DNA of 64,000 bases from Tunturibacter gelidoferens (GCF_040358255.1 NZ_CP132938.1:1612001-1676000); one strand, 5' to 3'; positions 1-8,278 are shown, counted from the stretch's first letter. Notes: generated by a model not told the origin, from the letters alone. Numbers and translations: made by a program.

Positions 1-957
1 GGCGAACATGGTGCTGGCTCCGGCGAAGCCCAGCATGGGGGTGAGGAGCTTGTAGGCGTCGTTGATCTCGGCGACCTCGTAGTGGCCTGCGCGATGAAAG
101 ACGGCTGCGGCGAGGATGAGGATTGCGGCGTTGACGAAGAGGGCGAGCATGAGGGCGGTTGCGGAGTCGATGTTGGCGAAGCGGATGGCTTCGCGTTTGC
201 CCTGCTCGGTGCGCGGGTAGTTTCGCGTCTGGACGATGGAGGAGTGGAGATAGAGGTTGTGCGGCATGACGGTGGCGCCGAGGATGCTGATGGCGATGTA
301 GAGCATCTCAGGGTCGGTAATGATGGCCTTGGAGGGGATGACGAGGTTGCGGGCGATGGGGAGCCAGTCGGGGTGCGAGAGCAGGACTTCGACGCCGAAG
401 AGAGCGGCGATGGTGCCGATGAGGGTGATGACGAGGGCTTCGAGATAGCGGAAGCCGCGGTTTTGGAGGAGCAGGATGAGCAGGACGTCGGTGCCGGTGA
501 TGAGGACGCCGAGCATAAGGGGAATGTGGAAGAGGAGTTGGAGGGCGATGGCGGAGCCGATGACTTCGGCGAGGTCGCAGGCGCCGATGGCGATCTCGGC
601 GAAGAGCCAGAGAAGGATGTTGGTGGGGCGGCTGTAGGTTTCGCGGCAGGACTGGGCTAGGTCGCGTTCGGTGGCGATGCCGAGCTTGAGAGCGAGGCTT
701 TGGAGGAGGATCGCCATCAGGTTGGAGAGCATGATGACGAAGAGGAGGGTGTATCCGTATTTGGACCCGCCGGCGAGGTCGGTTGCCCAGTTTCCAGGGT
801 CCATGTAGCCGACGGAGATCAGGAAGCCGGGGCCGAGAAAGCCGAAGAGGCGTCGCCAGAAGCCGGGAGACTGCGTGAGGCGTACCGAAGAGAATGCCTC
901 CGGCAGGGACGGGCGCAGTTCGCGATTGAGTTCCTGGAGGGTTGGCATAGGCGGCAT
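1..957 (-). CDS. mntH: Nramp-family Mn2+/Fe2+ transporter MntH (3' end cut off)
   Basis: Proton-coupled divalent metal importer of the inner membrane (NRAMP/SLC11 family). I translated 319 codons from the complement. The protein has the family signature DPGN at residues 53-56 (GYMDPGNW, first helix) and the MPHN motif in the sixth helix at about residue 230, with a hydrophobic helix pattern throughout. The frame is open to base 1, so roughly the last 100 residues lie outside the window (family about 410-450 aa). The start is ATG at 957; ATG 948 is an alternative. It lies 48 bp downstream of mntR on the same strand, and a palindrome resembling the one before mntR sits in the gap, so metal-dependent repression by MntR is likely. 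The family is certain; Mn rather than Fe preference is inferred from the regulator pairing. Confidence 0.9.
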   Translation of the reverse strand, partial: MPPMPTLQELNRELRPSLPEAFSSVRLTQSPGFWRRLFGFLGPGFLISVGYMDPGNWATDLAGGSKYGYTLLFVIMLSNLMAILLQSLALKLGIATERDLAQSCRETYSRPTNILLWLFAEIAIGACDLAEVIGSAIALQLLFHIPLMLGVLITGTDVLLILLLQNRGFRYLEALVITLIGTIAALFGVEVLLSHPDWLPIARNLVIPSKAIITDPEMLYIAISILGATVMPHNLYLHSSIVQTRNYPRTEQGKREAIRFANIDSATALMLALFVNAAILILAAAVFHRAGHYEVAEINDAYKLLTPMLGFAGASTMFA

Positions 958-996
958 TGGTACGTGCAGTCTTAAATGCAGTATGCCACATTTAGT

Positions 997-1008
997 TAAC
1001 CGAGGTTA
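997..1008. promoter_or_regulatory. Putative MntR operator upstream of mntH
   Basis: TAACC-GA-GGTTA is a perfect 5-2-5 inverted repeat located 40 bp upstream of the mntH start and overlapping the mntR stop codon. The same half-sites recur just before mntR (1723-1736). DtxR/MntR proteins bind such A/T-rich palindromes. That this is the operator is inferred. Confidence 0.6.
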
Positions 1009-1713
1009 TGTTTTTTTACGTCGCCTTGGTTCATCTGTTTCTCTGGATGCCGGATTGGGCCGTACCCAGACCCTGATGGCGGCGGATTGGCCGAGGGTCA
1101 CGGAGCCGTTGGGGGTTTTGATCTGCATGGTGTTGTCGTAGTTGCGTCTCTGGACGCGGACGGCGACCTTGGGTCCTATTCCGAGCTCGTGAAGAAACTC
1201 GAGCAGGCCGGAGTCTCGTTCGTAGAGACTTGCGACGACGTAGTCGGTGTTCTCGGTTGCTTCGGAGAGAGCGACGAGGCCTCGGCGTTTGATCTGCGCG
1301 GGGGTCTCTGGGAGAACCTTGTTGCCGTGGGGGCAGTCGCCGGCTTCGCCGAGTTTTTCGATGAGCTTGGCTTCGAATGCGGGGGAGATGGCGTGTTCGA
1401 GGCGCTCGGCCTCGGTGTGGATCTGATGCCACTCCATGCCGAACATCTCGGAAAGCATGCGTTCGACGAGATGATGACGGAGAGCGGTGCGGTGGGCGGC
1501 CTCTCGTCCTTTAGTGGTGAGTTTGAGGGCCCCTTCGCGGCCAGCCTCGATGTAGCCGTCCTCGCGCAGGCGCTTTACGGCCTTGGTCACGGCGGGAGCG
1601 GAGACCTCCAGCCACTGGGCCAGCAAGGCTGCAATGACAGTGTGGCCCTCGCTTTCGGCTTCAATGATCGCCTTGAGGTAATCTTCCTTCGAGACTGTGA
1701 TTTCCTGCGACAT
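1006..1713 (-). CDS. mntR: DtxR/MntR-family metal-dependent transcriptional repressor
   Basis: Cytoplasmic metal-sensing repressor of 235 aa. Residues about 5-70 form the winged helix (SKEDYLKAI near the N-terminus, then a helix-turn-helix with VSAPAVTKAVKRL). Residues about 75-140 are the dimerisation and metal-binding domain (HHLVERML, ERLEHAIS, CPHGN). The C-terminal 70 residues fit the FeoA/SH3-like domain of three-domain DtxR/IdeR proteins, which explains a length well above the roughly 140 aa of Bacillus MntR. ATG 1713 is the start. A palindrome 10 bp upstream suggests autoregulation, and mntH follows on the same strand. The basic tail (EPRRRKK) is unusual but not informative. Mn versus Fe as effector cannot be decided from sequence; the mntH linkage favours Mn. 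Confidence 0.9.
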   Translation of the reverse strand: MSQEITVSKEDYLKAIIEAESEGHTVIAALLAQWLEVSAPAVTKAVKRLREDGYIEAGREGALKLTTKGREAAHRTALRHHLVERMLSEMFGMEWHQIHTEAERLEHAISPAFEAKLIEKLGEAGDCPHGNKVLPETPAQIKRRGLVALSEATENTDYVVASLYERDSGLLEFLHELGIGPKVAVRVQRRNYDNTMQIKTPNGSVTLGQSAAIRVWVRPNPASRETDEPRRRKKT

Positions 1714-1722
1714 GATTGCAAG

Positions 1723-1736
1723 TTAACCATGGTAAA
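1723..1736. promoter_or_regulatory. Putative MntR operator upstream of mntR
   Basis: TTAACC-AT-GGTAAA is a near-perfect palindrome (one mismatch in each arm pair at the fourth outer base) directly upstream of the mntR ATG. It shares the ACC-NN-GGT core and the 2-bp centre with the site at 997-1008, consistent with one repressor recognising both. Confidence 0.6.
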
Positions 1737-1824
1737 GCGGATTTGTCATCGGTCGAGATGATCTTTTGGGGGGAAGAACGGCAAACGGCTGGGTGTTGGG
1801 TTGGAAGGTTCGAACGGTATGGGT

Positions 1825-1990
1825 AGGTGGAAGGTGTCGGGATCCTTCACTGCGTTCAGGATGACGACAAAAACAAACTGCGGATCCTTCCCCATTCGAC
1901 TTCGCTCAGGGTCAAGATGAACGACAAGAACGAACTAAGGATCCGTCCCATTCGACTTCGCTCAGGGGCAGGATGACGACTTCAAATAAT
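1825..1990. repeat. Triple intergenic repeat (GGATCC...CTCAGG...GATGACGAC units)
   Basis: The spacer 1714-2070 has no convincing gene. It carries three related units beginning near 1840, 1883 and 1939, each of the form GGATCC(T/G)TC, then TTC(A/G)CT(G/T)CG or GACTTCGCTCAGG, then GATGA-CGAC. A reverse-complement relative lies at 56730-56760 and a diverged one at 4905-4950. The pattern matches short dispersed intergenic repeats; function unknown. Confidence 0.7.
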
Positions 1991-2070
1991 CGCCTTTCCC
2001 TTCGTGGAAATGACAGATCTTTGGTCGCCTTATAGCTCGACACTGCCTGATTCTCAGGGGGGTGTACTGG

Positions 2071-2241
2071 CTATTTCGATGCTTCCTCGTCTTCGAGAAG
2101 CTGTCTTGCCTCTTCGAGATTGAGGAGGTTGCCGTCTACGACGATTTCATAGACGCCCGCGTCTTTCGGTACGGAGAAGACGCTCTCAACGGTGTGTCCG
2201 CGTTTGCGAATAGCTTCGACGAGAAGATCGATGTCTACCAT
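2071..2241 (-). CDS. Small conserved-looking protein of unknown function
   Basis: A 56-residue protein from ATG 2241 (GGGG-type ribosome site about 9 bases upstream). The sequence MVDIDLLVEAIRKRGH continues into a strand-rich middle and an acidic helical tail (LLNLEEARQLLEDEE), which looks like a folded alpha/beta mini-protein rather than a shadow frame. The reading frame stays open 29 codons upstream, but that part translates a tandem 15-base DNA repeat (2280-2294 and 2295-2309) and is probably untranslated. I recognise no family. It points away from the amidase gene, and the gap holds the promoters of both. Confidence 0.5.
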   Translation of the reverse strand: MVDIDLLVEAIRKRGHTVESVFSVPKDAGVYEIVVDGNLLNLEEARQLLEDEEASK

Positions 2242-2279
2242 GCGTGTGAGTTTACCCCAGGATGGCTTGCTGGGATCAT

Positions 2280-2309
2280 CGTTGAATAGAGGCTCGTTGA
2301 ATAGAGGCT
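2280..2309. repeat. Tandem 15-bp repeat
   Basis: Two exact back-to-back copies of CGTTGAATAGAGGCT upstream of the small gene at 2071-2241. It may be a slippage product or a duplicated protein-binding site in the divergent promoter region. Confidence 0.8.
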
Positions 2310-2430
2310 TGATGCGGGATGAGCGCAATGGGTTGGGGGTATCGGGGGGAGTACCGGGTTTCTTTTCACACGCGTTGCGGGGTGGGCTCTCTTAAACTTA
2401 GGCGGTCTGTCGTTTTTTTGAAGAAGACAC

Positions 2431-4761
2431 ATGGGCCTGGGGAAGATAATTCGTAGTTCTTGGTGTGGCGCGAGTTGCGCGGTGGTGCTGGGCTGCGCGA
2501 TGGTGCAGGTTCTGCCTGCGAAGGCGGTTCGGCAGCGGCATGTGGAGTTGACTCCGTGGGAACAGGCCGAGCGGGGACGGCAGGCGCTGGAGGCAATGCC
2601 GGAGGGGACGCGGACGCGAGCCGATTACGCGCGGGCGATGGATGGGTTTCGTACGGTGTACCACGAGGCTCCGGGGGATATGCATGCTCCCGACAGCGTG
2701 AATGCGGTGGCGGAGTTGCTGGCGGAGCAGGGGCGCGGACTGCATGATGCGAAGAGTCTGAAGGCTGCGGTGGGGCAGTATGAGTTTTTGCGGACGCAGT
2801 ATCCGGGGAGCTCGCTGCGTGTGGGGGCGCTTCTGGCGGAGGGGCAGATCTATGAGAATGATCTGCATGATGCGGCGGCGGCGCGGGAGAGATATTCGCT
2901 GCTGGTGAAGGAGTATCCGCGGAGTGAGATGGCGGAGGAGGCTCGGGCTGGACTGGCTTCGCTGGATCAGGGTGGGCGTAAGGATCCAGGTGCGATGGGA
3001 GCGGTTGGGGCGGCTCCGGTTGGGTCTTCTGTTTCTTCGAATGCGGCTACGGCTGCGAAGGAGGCTGGAGCTGGTGGGATGTTGGCAGCGGCGAGTGCAT
3101 CTGATGGGCGCGACGCTCGCGTGTCGGGTGTGAGTTCGGCGGGTCAGGCGACAGTTGCGGAGAGGCAGGGGGCTGCGCCGGCGGATGAGGCGGACGGTAC
3201 AGCTCCGGGCTCGACTTCGGGCTCGGCTTCGGGTTCAGATGCGGGAGCGCAAAGTGTGGCGCCGATGCATATAGCGAAGACTGTGCGGCGTGGGCATATG
3301 GCGCAGGTGACGGGAATTCGCCACTGGTCGACGCCGAACTACACGCGGGTGGCGATCGACCTGGGCGACGATGTGACGTATGAGGCGGCGCGGGTTCCGA
3401 ATCCAGATCGCATCTATTTTGATTTGCATGGGACCCGGCTGGCGCAGGAGCTGGTGGGCAAGAGCTTCGCTGTGACGGATGACGGTTTTTTGAAGAAGAT
3501 TCGGGCGGCGCAGTTTTCGAATGACATGACTCGAGTGGTGCTGGATGTTAATGATGTGACGGAGTACTCGGCGTTTCTGCTGCCGAATCCTTATCGCTTA
3601 ATTATTGATATCCATGGTGGTAGTAAGGCGGAGCCGGGCGCTCCGGTGGTGAGTGTGCCGATGCAGAGAGCGGCGGCTCCTGCGCCGTCGGTTCCGAATA
3701 CGACGGCGGTGAAGTCTGGGAGTTCGTTTGATGTGGCTGCGGTGAGTGCGCAGCCGGGAAGGGTGGAGGCGACGACGCAGCCAACCTCGCAGCCGATCTC
3801 GGCGGTGGTGTCGGACAGGAGTCAGTCAGATAAGGCTCAGGGCTCAGGGCTCAGGGTTCAGGGGGGCGATGGTGCATCGGGGACAGGTAGCTCTATTGGA
3901 GTAGCGACAAGCTCTGCGGACGTTGCGGTGCCTGTACCGAGCACGAGGAAGCTGCGACACGGCAAAGGTGCGAAGGATGCCGATGCGGTTCCGGCGCGGG
4001 CGGCAGTGCCTACGGCGGATGGCGAGACCTCGATGGTGCGGGCGCTGGGGTTGAAGGTTGGACGGATCGTGATCGACGCGGGGCATGGGGGGCATGACTC
4101 GGGGACGCTGGGCGTGGATGGGATTGAGGAGAAGGACGTGGTGCTGGACGTAGCGCTGCGGCTGGGGAGGCTCCTGCATGAGCGCCTGGGGTCGGAGATT
4201 ATTTATACGCGGTCGGACGATACGTTTATTCCGCTGGAGACCCGGACGGCGATTGCGAATAAGGCACAGGCTGATCTGTTTCTTTCGATCCATGCGAACT
4301 CTTCATCGGATGCGAGTGCGCGCGGAGTGGAGACTTACTACCTGAACTTCACGTCGTCGCCGGATGCGCTGGAGACGGCGGCGCGTGAGAACGCTGTGTC
4401 GGACCAGTCGATTCATCAGCTGAGCGATCTGGTGAAGAAGATTGCGCTGAAGGATAAGATCGCCGAGTCGCGAGAGTTTGCAGGGGATGTGGAACAGAGT
4501 CTGTATGGTGGGTTGCAGAAGGGGAATGCAGGACTGAAAGATCGCGGTGTGAAGAAGGCTCCGTTTGTGGTGCTGATCGGGGCGAATATGCCTTCGATCC
4601 TGGCGGAGATCTCGTTTGTGACGAATGCGAAGGATGCTCGGCAGCTGCAGCAGCCGGAGTATCGGGAGCGGGTGGCGGAGAGTCTCTATAAAGGTGTGGC
4701 GAAGTATGCCGGTGGGTTGAGCGGGGCGAAGGCGCCGACGGAGCGGGCCAGCGGGAATTAA
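2431..4761 (+). CDS. Secreted N-acetylmuramoyl-L-alanine amidase with TPR-like, AMIN and amidase_3 domains
   Basis: Zinc amidase that cleaves the bond between N-acetylmuramic acid and the peptide stem, acting in the periplasm (AmiC-like). The 776 aa comprise a signal peptide (about 1-32), a tetratricopeptide/YbgF-like region (about 40-180: LKAAVGQYEFLRTQYPGS, then ARERYSLLVKEYPRS), an Ala/Gly/Ser-rich linker, an AMIN domain (about 290-395, TRVAIDLGDDV), a second low-complexity linker, and the catalytic domain (about 543-765). Zinc ligands are visible: His in DAGHGG near 550, Glu in IEEKD near 565, His in SIHANS near 620; the catalytic Glu is in LAEISF near 724. It is about twice the size of a minimal AmiC because of the TPR region and linkers. 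The second linker is encoded by iterated GGGCTCAGG-type DNA at 3836-3863. Confidence 0.93.
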   Translation: MGLGKIIRSSWCGASCAVVLGCAMVQVLPAKAVRQRHVELTPWEQAERGRQALEAMPEGTRTRADYARAMDGFRTVYHEAPGDMHAPDSVNAVAELLAEQGRGLHDAKSLKAAVGQYEFLRTQYPGSSLRVGALLAEGQIYENDLHDAAAARERYSLLVKEYPRSEMAEEARAGLASLDQGGRKDPGAMGAVGAAPVGSSVSSNAATAAKEAGAGGMLAAASASDGRDARVSGVSSAGQATVAERQGAAPADEADGTAPGSTSGSASGSDAGAQSVAPMHIAKTVRRGHMAQVTGIRHWSTPNYTRVAIDLGDDVTYEAARVPNPDRIYFDLHGTRLAQELVGKSFAVTDDGFLKKIRAAQFSNDMTRVVLDVNDVTEYSAFLLPNPYRLIIDIHGGSKAEPGAPVVSVPMQRAAAPAPSVPNTTAVKSGSSFDVAAVSAQPGRVEATTQPTSQPISAVVSDRSQSDKAQGSGLRVQGGDGASGTGSSIGVATSSADVAVPVPSTRKLRHGKGAKDADAVPARAAVPTADGETSMVRALGLKVGRIVIDAGHGGHDSGTLGVDGIEEKDVVLDVALRLGRLLHERLGSEIIYTRSDDTFIPLETRTAIANKAQADLFLSIHANSSSDASARGVETYYLNFTSSPDALETAARENAVSDQSIHQLSDLVKKIALKDKIAESREFAGDVEQSLYGGLQKGNAGLKDRGVKKAPFVVLIGANMPSILAEISFVTNAKDARQLQQPEYRERVAESLYKGVAKYAGGLSGAKAPTERASGN
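3836..3863. repeat. Iterated CTCAGGG/TTCAGGG tract inside the amidase gene
   Basis: Three to four short tandem units (GGCTCAG, GGCTCAG, GGTTCAG) lie in the linker-coding part of the amidase gene and give the residues AQGSGLRVQGG. The frame is kept. The tract looks like replication slippage or an invading intergenic repeat tolerated in a disordered linker. Confidence 0.6.
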
Positions 4762-5146
4762 TTCTTGGTTGTGCCGGGTAAGGCGAGAGGAGAAGCGGAT
4801 TCCTTCGCGGCGCTGCGGTGACAAATAGATGCGTGGTGCTTAGGGCAATCAATAAAGGCTGTGGAAGGGCGAACAAAAACGGGCAACGACAACGGCGAAT
4901 ACGGGGGTCTCTCCACTGCGCTGTTCACGATGAGGCTGTGAACCGCTTCGGTCGAGATGACGTTGTTTGTTGGGAGGGAGATTTGGTGAGGTGATGGGTG
5001 CGCGATTCTTAAATTTTTCCAATCTGGATGATTCGGGGATGGCAGGGCAGTTGCTTCTAGTTCGTCGCGGAGATTTTTTCGCACGAAGATGCGGCGCTTG
5101 CCTCGTTGTTTCGATGCGGTGATGGCGTGCTTCAGTGAGGAGGCCC
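4762..5146. other. Gene-free spacer with a diverged dispersed repeat
   Basis: No reading frame here has coding character. At 4905-4955 there is a relative of the 1825-1990 repeat (CTCTCCACTGCGCTGTTCACGATGA, then CGGTCGAGATGACG). The promoter of the following methylase gene should lie near 5000-5120, but I see no strong -35/-10 pair. Confidence 0.5.
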
Positions 5147-6409
5147 ATGAGGCCTGAGACGCAGAAGATTCAACCGCTTTACGGGAGTGCCTTTCACTGT
5201 ATCGGGGCCGAGTGCGAGGACTCCTGCTGTCACGGCATGAGCGTTCTCGTGGACAAGAAGACTTACGAGGGATATCAAGAGTTTCCGGAGGAGAATCTGG
5301 GTGCGCTGGTGAAGGAGTATGTCTCGATTCTTCCTGTCGGCGCGACTGAATCTCTTTATGCGCGTATCAAGCCGAACGCATCGGGCCGATGCCCGTTTCT
5401 TTCTGCGGAGCGGCTCTGTGGGGTGCAGAAGGAGTTTGGCTCGGCACATCTTTCAGCGACGTGTTCGACTTATCCTCGCGCGCTGAACAGTGTGGAGAAT
5501 GAGCTTGAGATTTCGTTGTATCTCTCGTGCCCGCAGGCAGCTCGGCAGGTTCTGCTCGATGCCGACTCGACGCGGGCGATGGGCGATGCTTCGTCGGCTA
5601 ACTTTCGAAGTGACCAGTTTTCGCGGCTGGCTACCGGGGAGGGTTCGATTCATAAACCGATACGGTACTTCTGGGAGGTTCGGGATCTGGTTGTCGCCAT
5701 GATTCAGGATCGTAGGCGACCGCTGTGGCAGCGGCTGTTTTTACTTGGGATGCTTTCGAAGCGGCTGAACGAAGTGACGACCGCGCAGGAGGACGATGCC
5801 GTGCCGGAGATACTCGGCAGCTACTGGGAGATATTAGAGAGTGGGACGCTGCGCGACAAGCTGGAGATGGTGCCGGCGCAGCCTGCGGCGCAGCTGGATG
5901 TGGTCCTTCGTTTGATTGATCAGAGGATTCGGGCGGGCTCATGCGGACAACGCTTTCTGGAGTGCTTCGACGAGTTTCTGCAGGGCATCGGGTACTCTGC
6001 GGGATCAAGTTCGGCGAGTGATGCTCTTAACTATGTGGAGGCGGAGGCGCAGTACTGTGCTCCTTTCTTTGCGGGGCATCCGCATATTTTGGAGAACTAT
6101 CTACTGAACTATGTCTACCGGACGCTGTTTCCGTTTGGTCGCGAGGCGAGCGCTCATATCACTCCGCAGGGAATCTTTGGCGAGTGCCTGTTGATGGTGA
6201 CGCAGTATGCGCTGGTCTACGGTCTGCTGGTCGGGATGGCGGGTTATCGGCGGGAGGCGTTCGGGGAGGAGCATGTCGTCAAGCTGGTGCAGTCTTTCTC
6301 GAAGACAGTGGAGCATAGTCCGAGCTACTTAAAGGAGATCAATCAATTGATAGAGAGCAGGGGGTTAGGGGATCCGCAGGGGATCGCGACGCTTTTGAAG
6401 TTTTCTTAG
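5147..6409 (+). CDS. FliB-like (flagellin) lysine-N-methylase family protein
   Basis: The protein of about 420 aa carries the cysteine cluster of the FliB family near the N-terminus (C18, C23, C27 and C28 in CIGAECEDSCCHG), then GRCPFL, RLCGVQ, CSTYPR and LSCP. These cysteines probably bind a metal or iron-sulfur centre. Characterised members methylate flagellin lysines using S-adenosylmethionine. ATG 5147 is preferred because GAGGAGG lies just upstream; a GTG at 5135 would add four residues. No flagellar genes are visible nearby, so the substrate here may be another surface protein. Family assignment is good; substrate is unknown. Confidence 0.75.
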   Translation: MRPETQKIQPLYGSAFHCIGAECEDSCCHGMSVLVDKKTYEGYQEFPEENLGALVKEYVSILPVGATESLYARIKPNASGRCPFLSAERLCGVQKEFGSAHLSATCSTYPRALNSVENELEISLYLSCPQAARQVLLDADSTRAMGDASSANFRSDQFSRLATGEGSIHKPIRYFWEVRDLVVAMIQDRRRPLWQRLFLLGMLSKRLNEVTTAQEDDAVPEILGSYWEILESGTLRDKLEMVPAQPAAQLDVVLRLIDQRIRAGSCGQRFLECFDEFLQGIGYSAGSSSASDALNYVEAEAQYCAPFFAGHPHILENYLLNYVYRTLFPFGREASAHITPQGIFGECLLMVTQYALVYGLLVGMAGYRREAFGEEHVVKLVQSFSKTVEHSPSYLKEINQLIESRGLGDPQGIATLLKFS

Positions 6410-6506
6410 GATGAGGTTGGTGGATCGTTCTCGGGTTTGAGCGGCATGGAACTTAGGGAGGAGGCTCTAGGCTTACGTTCGGGCGCTGGTGTAGTCTGAC
6501 CAACGT

Positions 6507-7610
6507 ATGGGTTTTCTTTCTCGGATGCGGGTTGTGTCGACGGCCGTGCTGGGGCTGGTGGTGATGGGTGCCTCTGTGATTTCGCTGGAGGGACAGACGC
6601 CGAAGGTGGTGTTGGCGGAGCCGCCGACGCCGCTGTTGCCGGAGTCGCTGCGGGGAGGGGCTGACCATGACGCGGGTACTGGTGCTCCATCGTGGAGCGG
6701 AGTCGATGGGCCGGTGCTGGTGGAAGATGGGATTCGGCGATATGAGCGGGGAGGGCCGCAGAGTCCTGGCGCAAACGGCACGGTGACGGTTTACCAGTTT
6801 GAAGATGCTACGGGGGCAGCCGCTGCGTATGACTATCTGCATAAGAGCGCGCCCTATGTGGTGCGGAGTGGGGTGTCCGTGGTGGTCGCTAATCTGAAGG
6901 GCAGTCCGGCTTCGGCTGAGGCGCTGCTACGGACGGTGGAGGTGGGGCTGCCGAAGGTAGGGGGGCCGAAGGGAATGTCTCCGCTGCTGCCGACTTATCT
7001 GCCGGCGAAGGGTCTTGACAAGGGCTCGGAGCGGTATGCGGTGGGACCGGTAGGGTATAAGGCGATGGGCGGGGCGCTGCCGCCGGAGATTATTGGCTTT
7101 GATAAGGCTGCCGAGGTGGTGACGGCGAAGTACGAGGGGAAGGGTACGCTGACGATGCTGCTCTACCCGACACCTCAGATTGCGGGCGACCACGGGCGGC
7201 AGATCGAGGCGGAGATGAACCAGGAGGGTTCGGCTGCAGGGACCGTGAAGCTGAGGCGTGAGGGGCCGCTGGTGCTGATGACGACGGGCGCCTGGAACGC
7301 GGCCGAGGCGCAGAGGCTTGTGGAGGGGATCCATCTGCGGAGCGAGGTGACGTGGAACAAGGCGATGCCTCCGGAGTTTCATGCGGAGATCAGGAAGACA
7401 GTGAGCCTGCTGACCAGTATTCTGGTGTTCTGTGGATTAGGGGCTTTGGCGGCTGTGATTCTGGCGCTGTTTCTGGGTGGCGGACGGGCGGCGATCAGGG
7501 TACTTCAGGGTAAGCCGGCAGCTACTGAGCCAGAGTTTCTCCGGATCGATTTGAGCGGAACTGCGGCTCGGATTCAGACGAAGGGGTCTGGGGTCGAGCA
7601 CGGAGGCTGA
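6507..7610 (+). CDS. Exported, C-terminally membrane-anchored protein (DUF6599-like)
   Basis: A 367-residue protein with an N-terminal export signal (MGFLSRMRVV to ISLEGQ, about 1-30), a periplasmic domain of about 270 residues, a transmembrane helix at about 300-325 (LLTSILVFCGLGALAAVILALFLGG) and a short cytoplasmic tail. The extracytoplasmic part contains repeated measures of the type VTVYQFEDATGAAAAYDYL and LVLMTTGAWNAAEAQRLVEGI. These resemble the DUF6599 proteins common in Terriglobia, which are uncharacterised. It is a single gene with no clear operon partner. The family call is from memory of that pattern and is moderate; the topology follows directly from the sequence. Confidence 0.6.
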   Translation: MGFLSRMRVVSTAVLGLVVMGASVISLEGQTPKVVLAEPPTPLLPESLRGGADHDAGTGAPSWSGVDGPVLVEDGIRRYERGGPQSPGANGTVTVYQFEDATGAAAAYDYLHKSAPYVVRSGVSVVVANLKGSPASAEALLRTVEVGLPKVGGPKGMSPLLPTYLPAKGLDKGSERYAVGPVGYKAMGGALPPEIIGFDKAAEVVTAKYEGKGTLTMLLYPTPQIAGDHGRQIEAEMNQEGSAAGTVKLRREGPLVLMTTGAWNAAEAQRLVEGIHLRSEVTWNKAMPPEFHAEIRKTVSLLTSILVFCGLGALAAVILALFLGGGRAAIRVLQGKPAATEPEFLRIDLSGTAARIQTKGSGVEHGG

Positions 7611-7797
7611 TCGAGTGGGCCCCAATCTGCACTGAGGATGGTGCAGGGGGCGAGCTAAGCGGCTGATAGGAATATCGTTCGGGTCTGGATGTACTGAGCA
7701 AAAGCGAATCTTAGGCGAAAATATGACTATCTGTTATCAGGTTAGTAACCCCCGTAACCATTGAAAAATAAGGACTTACATTAGTTGAGTTTTGACC

Positions 7798-7826
7798 TTG
7801 ACACGTCATATCGCCAAACTTAGTAT
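7798..7826 (+). promoter_or_regulatory. Strong sigma70-type promoter for a short transcript
   Basis: TTGACA at 7798-7803, a 17-base spacer, then TAGTAT at 7821-7826. This is a perfect -35 with a near-consensus -10 at ideal spacing. No credible ORF follows before the terminator at 7879-7918. Confidence 0.6.
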
Positions 7827-7832
7827 TTCGCC

Positions 7833-7918
7833 AGAAAGTTCTGATGGCTTTGCCTCCGTTGGAACTATTCTCCCTAAAGAAGAGGCCACCTCGTTGCCGG
7901 GTGGCCTCTTCGCTTTTT
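7833..7918 (+). ncRNA. Candidate small RNA of about 85 nt
   Basis: The interval is delimited by a consensus-like promoter (7798-7826) and a perfect 12-bp intrinsic terminator. The expected transcript of about 85 nt has no convincing ribosome site or ORF that ends before the terminator. I do not recognise it as 4.5S, 6S, tmRNA or RNase P RNA. It could instead be the leader of a long downstream message, but the terminator argues against that. Whether it is expressed cannot be judged from sequence. Confidence 0.45.
7879..7918 (+). terminator. Rho-independent terminator
   Basis: A perfect 12-bp stem (GAAGAGGCCACC pairing with GGTGGCCTCTTC), a 9-nt loop and a run of five T at 7914-7918. It ends the candidate small RNA and isolates it from the genes downstream. 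Confidence 0.85.
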
Positions 7919-8068
7919 CAGACGGGATTTCCGTGGGTTATTTTTCCGAGAGGATTGGTTACCAAAGTGGGAGTGCGGAGGGGAAGGAAATCATCCGAGG
8001 TGTTGTGTTGGTGTCATGGCGGGGGCCTGGCCGCCGATGCAGGTCTTAGGGAATGGAAGGCTCTTCGA

Positions 8069-8278
8069 ATGAAGAGGTGGTCTATGTCTCAGGGGCTACA
8101 TCCGATGCTTCAAGTTGCCATCGCTCTCGCGGCTCTGGTGATATTGGTGTGGCCCAGTGAGATGGGAGACGGAGGAACGTTAGAGGTGATGGAGTCTGAG
8201 TCTTCGAACGACGACGTGCGGAACTTTGGTCAGGGAGTGGGAAACGATAGCTCCATCGAGACGTCGGCTCGGGCATAG
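8069..8278 (+). CDS. Possible small single-pass membrane protein
   Basis: From ATG 8069 a 69-residue frame encodes a short basic N-terminus, a hydrophobic stretch (LQVAIALAALVILVWP) and an acidic tail. It resembles a small inner-membrane protein. Against it: the ribosome site is weak, and its last 49 bases overlap the 3' end of the convergent GNAT gene. No family recognised. Confidence 0.25.
   Translation: MKRWSMSQGLHPMLQVAIALAALVILVWPSEMGDGGTLEVMESESSNDDVRNFGQGVGNDSSIETSARA

Noticed and set aside
308..991. 227-codon minus-strand frame at the left edge
   Set aside because: Arg/Pro/His-rich shadow of mntH in another frame; the true Nramp frame starts at 957 and is open to base 1.
7844..8068. 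Upstream part of a 144-codon frame through the terminator at 7879-7918
   Set aside because: The frame crosses a strong intrinsic terminator and has no domain; only the last 69 codons could be a gene and even that is weak.
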